Origin: JAICXG01 sp036494545
Lineage (GTDB): Bacteria; Verrucomicrobiota; Verrucomicrobiia; Chthoniobacterales; UBA10450
Reading direction: 5' to 3'
DNA length: 64,000 nt
Assembly: GCA_036494545.1 (NCBI GenBank)
Contig: DASXOB010000002.1
Location: forward strand, 62,001 to 126,000
Shown: positions 52,208 to 60,852 of the stretch, piece by piece
Layout of the letters: each line of letters begins with the position of its first letter
Position numbering within the stretch: the first letter of the stretch is position 1
The notes under the pieces: model-generated
The model's database searches: none
Told to the model about the DNA's origin: nothing
The model's input: only the letters and a program-made list of their open reading frames with translations
Position numbers and translations under genes: made by a program

Positions 52208-52915
52208 ATGAAAACCCTCAATTCTGCATTCACCCTCATCGAACTACTTGTCGTTATCACCATCATCGCGATTCTGGCCAGCATCGCGTTTCCTGTCTTC
52301 AATTCCGTAACTGAGCGCGCGAATCAAACAAAAGACCTGTCCAACATCCGGCAGGTCGGAGTAGCGCTAAAACTCTTTGCGGGCGATCACAACGGGAGCT
52401 TCCCGCGCACGCAAGATCCGGAAGGCACCGGTAACCCCGATATTACGACAGCGAATCAGGCTTTTCGCACGCTCTTTCCGACTTACCTGACTAACGAAGA
52501 GATCTTCTCTGTTAAAGGCTCGGTTTATACTCCAAACACGCCCGACAACCGCATCGATCAAAACCCTACCGGTGGCAATTACACTCAAACCCTGAAGCAG
52601 GGCGAGAATAGCTATTCCTATGTCCTGGGTTTGAGCGAGACCTCAAACGCGGCCTTTCCGGTGGTGGCGGATGGTTTCGCCGATCCAGCCGCGAATCCTC
52701 CTGTTTACGACATAAACAAGACGGTCAAAGGAGGAGTGTGGGCTGGAAAACGCGCGATCGTGCTGAATTGCGACGGGAGCGCGAACAACCTGAGCTGCGA
52801 CACGGCTTTGGTGGCCCCGGTGCGAACCGATAACGGCGGAAACAAAATCAATCTTTTTGCCACCACCGATTCGACCTGGCTTGGAGCGGCCAACACGGCG
52901 GTTAATCCCGAGTAG
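52208..52915 (+). CDS. Type IV pseudopilin-like protein with N-methylation site
   Basis: 235 residues. The prepilin leader is short (MKTLNSA) and is followed by FTLIELLVVITIIAILASIAFPVF, the class III N-methylated helix with Glu at +5. NIRQVGVALKLFAGDHNGSFPRTQD is the pattern of the many PulG/GspG-like proteins in Verrucomicrobiota and Planctomycetota. The C-terminal 170 residues are globular, with two Cys near the end (NCDGSANNLSCD). It would be processed by a prepilin peptidase encoded elsewhere. No assembly genes are next to it, so it may be a solitary surface pseudopilin. Confidence 0.85.
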   Translation: MKTLNSAFTLIELLVVITIIAILASIAFPVFNSVTERANQTKDLSNIRQVGVALKLFAGDHNGSFPRTQDPEGTGNPDITTANQAFRTLFPTYLTNEEIFSVKGSVYTPNTPDNRIDQNPTGGNYTQTLKQGENSYSYVLGLSETSNAAFPVVADGFADPAANPPVYDINKTVKGGVWAGKRAIVLNCDGSANNLSCDTALVAPVRTDNGGNKINLFATTDSTWLGAANTAVNPE

Positions 52916-52919
52916 CCGT

Positions 52920-54287
52920 TTAGCCTAACGAGACTGAGTCGAACTCCCCGTCGCTCACCCGGGTGCGGAGTTTCATTTTTGGCCTAACGACCGCTACGGA
53001 GCGGATCAGGTTTCCGTCGACGTCGCGCGTGATACTGTAGCCACGCTTCAAGGTTTGTTCCGGCCCAAGAAGACGCAACATGCTGTTGGTGCGTTCCCAG
53101 CGCTGGCGCGCGCGCGTCAGGCATTTAGAGGCGCATTCTCTTAACCGGCGGTGAAATTCGAGAAAGGATTGACGACGGGCCGCCAGCTCCCGCGCCGGGT
53201 TGTGCGTTCTCAGAGCAAGCTTAGCGTTCGTTAGGCGATTTAGCTCGAAAAGCCGGCGGCGCTCGACGGTGCGTTGCAGTGTTTCTTTCGCCAGATCGAA
53301 CTCCTGCTGCGCTTCGCGCAACCGGCGACTCAGCTCACGAAAGAGCGCTTTCTCCGAAACCACGCTTAGGCGGTTACGGGCGTGGAGGAGAAAACTGTGC
53401 AAACATTTGTCGAGACAACTCCGAAGCTCGCTCACGCGGCGTTCGATCTCGCGCACATCCGGCACGATCAATTCGGCAGCCGCGCTTGGGGTCGGTGCGC
53501 GCAGGTCCGCCACGAAATCGGCGATCGTGAAATCCACCTCGTGTCCGACCGCCGAAACGACTGGCACGGTGGAGTAAAAAATGGCGCGTGCGACGATTTC
53601 TTCATTGAACTCCCAGAGGTCTTCGATGCTCCCACCGCCACGCGCGAGAACGATAACGTCAAGTGGTTCCCATGAGTCGTCCGGTAAATTCAATTCACGA
53701 ATTGCGGTGGCGATTTCGAGCGAAGCGCCGATCCCCTGCACCCGCACTGGGTTGATCAGCACCTGCACCCCTGGCGCGCGCCGGCGGAGAATGTTGAGCA
53801 TGTCCTGAATCGCAGCCCCGCTCGGCGAAGTAATGATTCCGATCCGGTGCGGAAATTTCGGCAGGGATCGTTTGCGCGAGATCTCGAAGAGTCCTTCGGC
53901 TTCCAGTTTGCGCTTTAGTGCTTCGAACTTCGCCTGCAGGATGCCGAGCCCGCGCGATTGCAGAATCTGCACACTGAGCTGGTATTGCCCGCGCGCTTCA
54001 AAGACCGTGACGCTGCCGTAGACCTGCACTTGCATGCCATCGGCGAGCGGGCTGGGAAATGGAGGAAGCGTATCGCGAAAAATCACGCAGGCGATCGCGG
54101 CGCGCTGATCCTTAAGAGTGAAATACTGATGACCGGACGGATGTTTTTTGTAGTTCGAGATTTCACCCTGAACCCAGACGGCGCGAAACCGCGTCTCAAG
54201 CAGACCGCGGATTGAGCGGGTCAATTCGGCGACGGTGAGAACCCTGGCAACGTTTGGAAAAAGATCGGCCGAAGTTTCTGTCATCAT
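52920..54287 (-). CDS. xseA: Exodeoxyribonuclease VII large subunit
   Basis: 455 residues. The N-terminal OB fold (LTRSIRGLLETRFRAVWVQGEISNYKKHPSGHQYFTLKD) is followed by the catalytic region with IGIITSPSGAAIQDMLN, VLARGGGSIEDLWEFNEE and VSAVGHEVDFTIADFVAD, and a long coiled coil (about 275-400). It degrades single-stranded DNA together with XseB, which is not seen adjacent. It converges with the pseudopilin gene (4 bp). Motif TCGTTAGGC covers its last codons before the TAA stop. Confidence 0.97.
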   Translation of the reverse strand: MMTETSADLFPNVARVLTVAELTRSIRGLLETRFRAVWVQGEISNYKKHPSGHQYFTLKDQRAAIACVIFRDTLPPFPSPLADGMQVQVYGSVTVFEARGQYQLSVQILQSRGLGILQAKFEALKRKLEAEGLFEISRKRSLPKFPHRIGIITSPSGAAIQDMLNILRRRAPGVQVLINPVRVQGIGASLEIATAIRELNLPDDSWEPLDVIVLARGGGSIEDLWEFNEEIVARAIFYSTVPVVSAVGHEVDFTIADFVADLRAPTPSAAAELIVPDVREIERRVSELRSCLDKCLHSFLLHARNRLSVVSEKALFRELSRRLREAQQEFDLAKETLQRTVERRRLFELNRLTNAKLALRTHNPARELAARRQSFLEFHRRLRECASKCLTRARQRWERTNSMLRLLGPEQTLKRGYSITRDVDGNLIRSVAVVRPKMKLRTRVSDGEFDSVSLG

Positions 54288-54365
54288 CCTTTTCCTAACA
54301 TACGAAATGGCGAGGGCGAAGTTCGCGCGTGCAGGATGCGTTCAACGGCGGGCGGAGCGTGCACC

Positions 54366-55379
54366 TTACCCGAGAGATAATTCTGATTGAGGTCCCATGG
54401 GCGGCTTGAGCCCGAGTTTTCGGTAGGCGTTAGGCATGGCCACGCGCCCTTGCGGTGTCCGCTTGATATACCCTTCCATGATCAGATAAGGCTCGTTTAC
54501 TTCCTCGAGCGTGCCGGCTTCTTCGCCCACCGCAACGGCTAATGAACTCAGTCCCACCGGGCCGCCATTGAACTTGTGAATGAGCGTTTCCAGAATGCGC
54601 TTATCCCATTGATCGAATCCGTCGCGATCGATTTCGAGCATCGTTAGGGCGCGGTCTGCCAGGTCGGCTGTGATGCGTCCTTCCGCTTTGACCTGAACGT
54701 AATCGCGCACCCAGCGGAGGAGATTGTTCGCGGTGCGCGGCGTGCCGCGAGTGCGAGTCGCGATTTCCGCCGCGCCGGGCGCATCGATCTCCACGCCTAA
54801 CAATCCGGCGCTACGCAAGATGATCTTCTGCATTTCCTCCGCGGTGTAGTAATCGAGCCGCGCCGTCATGCCGAAACGCGAGCGTAGCGGGGCGCTCAAC
54901 ATCCCCGACCGCGTCGTGGCTCCGATCAAAGTGAACTTCGGCAATCGCAATTGCAGGCTGCGAGCCTGCGGCCCCTGATCGATAATGATGTCGAGCTTGT
55001 AGTCTTCCATCGCGGGATAGAGGTACTCTTCGATCGTCGGCTGGAGCCGATGGATTTCATCGATGAAGAGGACGTCGCCTTTTTCCAAGCTCGTGAGCAG
55101 CCCCGCCAGCTCACCCGCCTTTTCGATTACCGGCCCGCTGGTGCTCTTGATGTTGACGCTCATCGCGTTGGCGATGATATGAGCGAGTGTCGTTTTGCCC
55201 AGACCCGGCGGGCCACTTAGGAGAATATGCTCGAGAACGTCGTTGCGTTTCTTTGCCGCTTCGACCAGCACTTCAAGCCGATCGCAGACCTTTCTCTGGC
55301 CGGTGAACTCGCTGAACATCGGCGGACGCAGAGAGATTTCGAAGGCTGGGTCAGGTGCAGATGGAACGGCAGCGGGCAT
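54366..55379 (-). CDS. ruvB: Holliday junction branch-migration helicase RuvB
   Basis: 337 residues, full length. Walker A GPPGLGKTTLAH, Walker B LFIDEIHRL, sensor I GATTRSG, the arginine finger in SRFG, and the C-terminal winged helix (EPYLIMEGYIKRTPQGRVAMPNAY). RuvB hexamers drive branch migration with RuvA, whose gene is not in the window. It lies 78 bp upstream of xseA on the same strand. Confidence 0.98.
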   Translation of the reverse strand: MPAAVPSAPDPAFEISLRPPMFSEFTGQRKVCDRLEVLVEAAKKRNDVLEHILLSGPPGLGKTTLAHIIANAMSVNIKSTSGPVIEKAGELAGLLTSLEKGDVLFIDEIHRLQPTIEEYLYPAMEDYKLDIIIDQGPQARSLQLRLPKFTLIGATTRSGMLSAPLRSRFGMTARLDYYTAEEMQKIILRSAGLLGVEIDAPGAAEIATRTRGTPRTANNLLRWVRDYVQVKAEGRITADLADRALTMLEIDRDGFDQWDKRILETLIHKFNGGPVGLSSLAVAVGEEAGTLEEVNEPYLIMEGYIKRTPQGRVAMPNAYRKLGLKPPMGPQSELSLG

Positions 55380-55454
55380 CGAACAAGTTAGCCAGGATCG
55401 ATGTGATTATCAGAATTAAATTTCTGCGAGTTCGTTAGGCTGACGATATCTCTG

Positions 55455-55889
55455 TTAAATCTGGCTGACGCTTTCTACCTTCCATTCCAGATTTTTCGTC
55501 AGGACCAATTCCGTTCCCCGGCTTCGGAGAACATAGTCGACCGTATCGAAGGCGTTCCGGATGAGATGAAGTCCGAGGCCGCCCGGTTTGATCAAATCCG
55601 CCGGTCGACTCTTCATTTCGCTCGGTTCAGTTTTTTTTCCGTAATCGCGCAGCCGCAGGCAGACGCAGTCGCTCTTTTCCTCAAGCGAGAGGGAGATGGG
55701 TCGATCTTCGCGACGTTGATAGGCGTGTCGGATGATATTGGTGCAAGCCTCGTCCACGCCCAAGACCATGAGCGTGCGCTGACGCTCTGAAAAAGGAAAC
55801 GCTTCGAGAAAGCGTCGCACGTTTTCGCGCATGAGAGCGAGGTTGCCTGTGTGACTGGAGAATTCGATTTTCTTCTTCGCCTTCTTCAT
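55455..55889 (-). CDS. RsbW-like anti-sigma/serine kinase ATPase domain protein
   Basis: 144 residues from ATG 55889 (MKKAKKKIEFSSHTGN); the frame is open to 55910. A single HATPase_c domain with the N-box VDEACTNIIRHAYQ and G2-like GGLGLHLIRNAFD. This is the layout of RsbW/SpoIIAB-type kinases that phosphorylate anti-sigma antagonists or bind sigma factors. No STAS antagonist or PP2C phosphatase gene is adjacent, so its partner is elsewhere. Confidence 0.85.
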   Translation of the reverse strand: MKKAKKKIEFSSHTGNLALMRENVRRFLEAFPFSERQRTLMVLGVDEACTNIIRHAYQRREDRPISLSLEEKSDCVCLRLRDYGKKTEPSEMKSRPADLIKPGGLGLHLIRNAFDTVDYVLRSRGTELVLTKNLEWKVESVSQI

Positions 55890-56143
55890 CGCGGGGAGCG
55901 CGCCTCTCAACCGTCCGCGCTCGTGTCGCGCGAAAACTGACGAATTTCAACGCGGCTGGCAATGACATTTCCGTAGCTGGTTACAGACTTGTGCGGTTGC
56001 TCGAACGCAAGCAGGCAGACAGCGCGAAGGAAGGGCGAAAGGCTGAACGTCGATTTTTCCCCGGCTCATCGTGTCCTGTGGTTCGGCGGTTGAAAGGTGA
56101 CAATCGCTGGCAATCGTGGGCGCGCCGTGCACTATTTTTGCGC

Positions 56144-56857
56144 ATGTGGAAATCATTGTTCGCCGCACTTTTTTTCGCCACGTCGCTATTTGCCGGACAG
56201 CAGGAAACAGCTTACGAAGCGATGCGCACGGTCGGGCACCAGCTTAATCGTGAGCTTGTCGATCACGTTGTTTCGGTCACGGGGACTAACGGCAATCCGC
56301 AGCCCGCAACCTGGAGGATCTTGATCGACGACCAGCATGCGCGCGGTGGCGTGCGTGAGGTTGAGGTGACAGATGGCCGCATCAGTTCCGAGCGCACCCC
56401 ATTACGTTCGTCAGTTGAGAGTTCGCTGGGCGCGGTCATCGATACCGGCAAACTCAATCTCGACTCCAGCGGCGCTTATACCCTTGCGCAGCAGACGGCC
56501 GCGAACTCGCACGTCAGCTTCGCGACCGCTGATTACATTTTGCATGTCGATGATCGCGGCAATCCAATTTGGGAGGTTGCGCTGCGACGCGAAGATGGAG
56601 AACCGGCGGGACGGATTTTCATTGGCGCAAATCACGGAACGGTCACGCGCACAGAAGGTCTGTTTGTCGGTCGTAATCAGGTTGCGATGGAGCAGGCAAC
56701 CGACGAACCCGAACATGAAGAGGCAGATGATGACGATGGCGACACAAACGCCGTAAAGTTGCACATCAAGCAAGCCTGGCGACAGATGCGCGCTGACGTG
56801 CATCGAACGTTTCACAAGGTGCGCCGTTCCTTCGTAGATTTTTTTGAGGATAAGTAG
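56144..56857 (+). CDS. Secreted hypothetical protein
   Basis: 237 residues from ATG 56144, chosen because it gives a clean signal peptide (MWKSLFAALFFATSLFAG); the frame is open to 55991 but its upstream part is Arg-rich and unlike coding. The mature protein has a cystatin/PepSY-like flavour (NPQPATWRILIDD, SFATADYILHVDDRGNPIWEVALR), then an acidic stretch (EPEHEEADDDDGDT) and a basic C-terminal helix. Family not certain. Stop followed by GCCTAACGT, one base from the repeated 9-mer. Confidence 0.65.
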   Translation: MWKSLFAALFFATSLFAGQQETAYEAMRTVGHQLNRELVDHVVSVTGTNGNPQPATWRILIDDQHARGGVREVEVTDGRISSERTPLRSSVESSLGAVIDTGKLNLDSSGAYTLAQQTAANSHVSFATADYILHVDDRGNPIWEVALRREDGEPAGRIFIGANHGTVTRTEGLFVGRNQVAMEQATDEPEHEEADDDDGDTNAVKLHIKQAWRQMRADVHRTFHKVRRSFVDFFEDK

Positions 56858-56906
56858 CCTAACGTCTTTCGAGACGATTCTTGCAATCTGCGCTCGGCAC
56901 CGGAAA

Positions 56907-57845
56907 ATGACGACGATGAAAGCCGACAACCAGCAGGCAGCCTGGACAAATGTCAGTCACGGCTGGCAGCAGCTTTACGGCAATTTTGAGGAAATGGGAA
57001 TCAGCCTCGAATGGCATGACTTCAGGAGCAGCTGCCCGTTGGATTGGGGTGAGAGTTTTCGTCCGGGAAGCGTTGAGTTTTGTCTGAATCTTGACGGTCG
57101 CGGCGCTGTCGGCCGCGGAGGCGCCATGCATGATTACGGTCCGAGCAGCTCGGGATATTATGCCATTGGCAACGAACCGCTCAGCGCGACACGGCAGGCG
57201 AACGATCACCATCGCTTTGTCACGCTCGAATATTCGAGGGAACATTTACAACAGCAGGTCGCCGCTTCGGAAGAGGAACTGACGCCGTCGATCCGGGAAA
57301 TTATCTTCCCAAGCAAGAAACAGAGCATGGTTTCGCCGCCGCAGCCGATGACGACTGAGCAGCGCGCGATCGTTTCCAGCCTCACGCAGCCGCCCGTGCC
57401 CAAGGCGGCGCGCATTCTTTGGTATCAAAGCAAAGCTCTTGAGCTGATCTCGCATTTTCTCTTCCAACCGAAGGACCCGGAAATGTTTTGCATGCGGCAA
57501 AAACGTGTCGCGCGAGACCGGGTCGTGCGCACGAAGGAGCTCCTCCTACGCGATCTGGCGAATCCGCCGACACTGGAAATGCTCGGGCAGGAAGTTGGTT
57601 GTAGTCCCTTTTATCTCAGCCGGATTTTTTCGCGGGAAGTCGGCCTGACGATTCCGCAATTTTTGCGTAACGCACGCATGGAGCGCGCGGCGGAACTACT
57701 CCGCAGCGGCCGCTACAACGTGACCGAAGCCGCAACCGAAGTGGGGTATGCCAGTCTGAGCCATTTTAGCAAAGCCTTCTGCGAAACGATCGGGTGCTGT
57801 CCGGTCCTTTATCCAGCGGCAAAACATATCGTGTTTGATCGTTAG
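56907..57845 (+). CDS. AraC-family transcriptional regulator
   Basis: 312 residues from ATG 56907 (a second ATG at 56916). The C-terminal HTH domain (about 210-305) has two helix-turn-helix units, LEMLGQEVGCSPFYLSRIFSREVGLTIPQFLRNARM and VTEAATEVGYASLSHFSKAF, the AraC signature. The N-terminal 190 residues (effector/dimer part) resemble the PchR-like group only loosely. The stop is inside TCGTTAGGC. The next gene starts 6 bp later on the same strand, so the regulator may be co-transcribed with the ABC-2 permease. Confidence 0.9.
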   Translation: MTTMKADNQQAAWTNVSHGWQQLYGNFEEMGISLEWHDFRSSCPLDWGESFRPGSVEFCLNLDGRGAVGRGGAMHDYGPSSSGYYAIGNEPLSATRQANDHHRFVTLEYSREHLQQQVAASEEELTPSIREIIFPSKKQSMVSPPQPMTTEQRAIVSSLTQPPVPKAARILWYQSKALELISHFLFQPKDPEMFCMRQKRVARDRVVRTKELLLRDLANPPTLEMLGQEVGCSPFYLSRIFSREVGLTIPQFLRNARMERAAELLRSGRYNVTEAATEVGYASLSHFSKAFCETIGCCPVLYPAAKHIVFDR

Positions 57846-57851
57846 GCCGAG

Positions 57852-58667
57852 ATGAAGACCGCGGCCGTCCGAGCCGGAGAGAAGCACTCCGGCTTTTTCC
57901 TCTTGCCCACTGCAACTCTCTGGCAGCGCGAGATTGTGCGCTTCTATCGACAGCGCAATCGCATTATCGGTGCGTTGCTTTCGCCGCTCGTTTTTTGGTT
58001 TGTCATCGGCTCGGGGATCGGATCGTCGTTTCGCGTCGGCTCCGCGCCTAACGGAATGCGGTATCTCGAATATTTTTACCCGGGCACTCTCATTCTCATC
58101 ATGCTTTTCACCGCCATCTTCTCCACCATCTCCATCATTGAAGATCGCCGGGAAGGTTTTCTTCAGTCGGTCTTAGTCGCGCCCATTTCGCCAGGCAGCA
58201 TCGTTTGCGGAAAAATTCTCGGCGGCACGACGCTCGCGCTCCTGCAGGGATTGATTTTCCTTTTGCTCGCACCGCTGATCGGGATTCCTATCACGGCGGA
58301 GCGCCTCTTCATCTGCCTCGGTTCGCTTTTCCTGGTCGGATTTGGCCTGACGGGCTTGGGTTTTCTGATCGCATGGCCAATGGAATCGACCCAGGGATTC
58401 CATGCCATCATGAACGTTTTTCTGATCCCACTTTGGCTCATGTCTGGCGCGCTTTTCCCTGCGACCAATCCGAGTTCCTGGATCTATTGGGCGGTGCAGA
58501 TCAATCCCGTCACTTATGCCGTCGCGCTCGTTAGGCGCGCGCTTTATACCGGCGACCCAGGCGTGCTGCATCTCCCGAGCTTTGCGCTTTCACTTTGCCT
58601 AACGATCGCCTTTGGATTGGTCATGTATGCGGTGGCTTGCCTGCTCGTGCAGCGGAAATCGTCATGA
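57852..58667 (+). CDS. ABC-2 type transporter permease
   Basis: 271 residues with six membrane helices. LWQREIVRFYRQRNRIIGALLSPLVFWFVIG is the ABC2_membrane N-terminal block, and FLQSVLVAPISPGSIVCGKILGGTTLALLQG is the conserved loop and helix. GALFPATNPSSWIYWAVQINPVTYAVALVRR is the family C-terminal signature. It needs an ATPase subunit, none of which is adjacent. Its TGA stop overlaps the purH start (ATGA), so both may be read from one message. Substrate unknown (drugs, polysaccharide or haem in relatives). Confidence 0.88.
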   Translation: MKTAAVRAGEKHSGFFLLPTATLWQREIVRFYRQRNRIIGALLSPLVFWFVIGSGIGSSFRVGSAPNGMRYLEYFYPGTLILIMLFTAIFSTISIIEDRREGFLQSVLVAPISPGSIVCGKILGGTTLALLQGLIFLLLAPLIGIPITAERLFICLGSLFLVGFGLTGLGFLIAWPMESTQGFHAIMNVFLIPLWLMSGALFPATNPSSWIYWAVQINPVTYAVALVRRALYTGDPGVLHLPSFALSLCLTIAFGLVMYAVACLLVQRKSS

Positions 58668-60196
58668 AAATTAAACGCGCTCTCATTTCCGTTTCCAACA
58701 AGACGGGCCTGGCTGATTTTGCTCGCGCGCTGGAAAAGCAGGGAGTCGAACTCATTTCTACTGGCGGTACCGCCAGCCTGCTGCGCCAGGAAGGGATCAG
58801 AACGATCGAGATTTCTGATTTCACCGGCTTTCCAGAAATCCTGGACGGCCGCGTGAAAACCTTGCACCCCAAGGTGCACGGCGGACTGCTTTATCTGCGC
58901 GGGAACAAGGAGCATGAAGCAGCGGCGCAAGAGCACGGTATCGAACCGATCGATCTGGTGGTGGTGAATCTTTATCCTTTCGAGGAGACCATCGCGAAGC
59001 CAGACGTGGGTCTTGCCGAGGCGATCGAGCAGATCGATATCGGCGGGCCCTCGATGTTGCGGAGCGCGTCCAAGAATTATCAGTCGATCACGGTTGTAGT
59101 TGACCCGGCTGATTACGAGGCCGTGCTCGATGAAATGCGCGACCGCGAGGGCGAGACGACGCTCAAGTTGCGCGAGCGGCTTGCGATCAAGGCGTTTCTC
59201 AAAACCTCCGAATACGACCGTGCGATCGCCTCATTTCTCAACGAGAAACAAAAGACCGAGACATCGTTTTCGCTGTGTTTGCCACTCGTTAGCCGCTTGC
59301 GTTATGGCGAGAATCCACACCAGAAGGCATCGCTTTACGGCCGGTTCCCGGAGCAGTTTGAGAAGCTGCACGGGAAGGATCTCTCCTTTAACAATTTGCT
59401 CGACATCACCGCCGCGGCCGACCTGATCTCGGAATTCTCCGAGCCGACGGTGGCGATCTTGAAACACACCAACCCCTGTGGGGTGGGAAGCGACCCCGAC
59501 TTACGCGAGGCCTGGTTAAAAGCCTTTGCCACCGACAAGCAGGCGCCCTTCGGCGGCATCATTATTTGCAATCGGCCACTCGATCTGGCGGTGGCGAAAG
59601 CGATCGCTGAAATCTTCAGTGAAGTCATCATCGCGCCGGAGTTTGCGCCGGAAGCGCGAGCCTTGTTGCAAAAGAAGAAGAACCTCCGTCTCATGCGCGC
59701 CTTGGCGTCGAAATTGCCTAACAACAAGCAGGAAATCGATCTTCGCTCAGTGCGCGGTGGCCTTCTCGTGCAGGAAAAGGACGTAGCCGACCTGGACAAA
59801 CTCGAGACCAAAGTGGTGAGCCAGCGTCCACCTTCCAAGCAGGAAATGGCCGCGATGATCTTTGGTTGGCGGGTGGTGAAGCACGTAAAGTCGAACGCGA
59901 TCGTCTGTGCGGCGTCGGACCGAACCCTAGGCATCGGTGCTGGACAAATGTCGCGTGTCGATGCTTCGCGCATTGCCGTCTGGAAGGCGCAGGAGGCCGG
60001 GCTCTCGCTGCGAGGCAGCGCGGTGGCGAGCGACGCCTTTTTCCCTTTCCCGGATGGACTCATCGCCGCCGCCGACGCGGGAGCCACAGCGGCAATTCAA
60101 CCTGGCGGCTCGGTGCGCGACGAGGAAGTGATTGCCGCAGCTAACGAACGCAAGATCGCGATGGTATTCACTGGCGTGCGGCACTTCCGGCACTGA
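58664..60196 (+). CDS. purH: Bifunctional AICAR transformylase/IMP cyclohydrolase PurH
   Basis: 510 residues from ATG 58664, the usual PurH start (MKIKRALISVSNKTGL); the frame is open to 58595. The N-terminal cyclohydrolase (MGS-like) domain has ELISTGGTA and DGRVKTLHPKVHGG. The transformylase domain has RYGENPHQKA with the catalytic His-type block, LKHTNPCGV with the catalytic Lys-His, and GGSVRDEEVI near the end. It performs the last two steps of IMP synthesis. Convergent with ridA, 124 bp away. Confidence 0.98.
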   Translation: MKIKRALISVSNKTGLADFARALEKQGVELISTGGTASLLRQEGIRTIEISDFTGFPEILDGRVKTLHPKVHGGLLYLRGNKEHEAAAQEHGIEPIDLVVVNLYPFEETIAKPDVGLAEAIEQIDIGGPSMLRSASKNYQSITVVVDPADYEAVLDEMRDREGETTLKLRERLAIKAFLKTSEYDRAIASFLNEKQKTETSFSLCLPLVSRLRYGENPHQKASLYGRFPEQFEKLHGKDLSFNNLLDITAAADLISEFSEPTVAILKHTNPCGVGSDPDLREAWLKAFATDKQAPFGGIIICNRPLDLAVAKAIAEIFSEVIIAPEFAPEARALLQKKKNLRLMRALASKLPNNKQEIDLRSVRGGLLVQEKDVADLDKLETKVVSQRPPSKQEMAAMIFGWRVVKHVKSNAIVCAASDRTLGIGAGQMSRVDASRIAVWKAQEAGLSLRGSAVASDAFFPFPDGLIAAADAGATAAIQPGGSVRDEEVIAAANERKIAMVFTGVRHFRH

Positions 60197-60320
60197 AAAG
60201 GAGCTGAACCTCGGAGAGGAGCGTCGGTTAGTCTGTTGTCGGGCGTCAGAGGAATCGAGTCTATTCTGGTTACAGCGATTTGCTCCCGGGTTGGTCCTGC
60301 GCAGTGCTTCGTCCGCTTTG

Positions 60321-60743
60321 TCAGCCGGAAGTGTCGCTGACCGTTTTGCTCCCCGTCGTGCTGTCACTCGTCATCGCAATCACTTCGATTTCGAGCTTTG
60401 CCCCCTTGGGTAACCCGGCAACGGCGACTGTCGAGCGGGCTGGCGGGTTTTCGCCAAAATAGGTCGCGTAAATCTCATTCACTGTCTGAAAATCGTTCAT
60501 GTCGGTGAGAAAGACGGTCGTTTTGACGATGTGATCAAAGGAGAGCCTCTCGGCCTTCAAAATCGCAGCAATATTTTCGAGCACGCGTTTGGCTTGCACG
60601 GAGACATCGCCCGTCACCATTTGGCCGGTATTCGGGTCGAGCGGAATTTGGCCCGCGGAAAAAAGCATCGAGCCACAGCGAATGGCCTGCGAGTAAGGAC
60701 CGATTGCCGACGGCGCGTCGCGGGTTGCAACAATTTTCTTCAT
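60321..60743 (-). CDS. ridA: RidA-family enamine/imine deaminase
   Basis: 140 residues. The Rid fold is shown by AIGPYSQAIRCGSMLFSAGQIPLDPNTG, ENIAAILKAERLSFDHIVKTTVFLTDM and PARSTVAVAGLPKGAKLEIEVIA, where the Arg of ARSTV binds the substrate carboxylate. RidA hydrolyses reactive 2-aminoacrylate and related imines made by PLP enzymes. A C-terminal extension (SDSTTGSKTVSDTSG) of about 15 residues is longer than usual. Start ATG 60743. Confidence 0.95.
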   Translation of the reverse strand: MKKIVATRDAPSAIGPYSQAIRCGSMLFSAGQIPLDPNTGQMVTGDVSVQAKRVLENIAAILKAERLSFDHIVKTTVFLTDMNDFQTVNEIYATYFGENPPARSTVAVAGLPKGAKLEIEVIAMTSDSTTGSKTVSDTSG

Positions 60744-60852
60744 TGCCGGAGCTTAACTGTAAAACCTCAGGGCACAACGCGAGGCCTTACTGAGGTCGCT
60801 GCCGATGGGTTCCGTTGATCAGCGGCGAATCTCGCCGATATTACGAGTTCCC

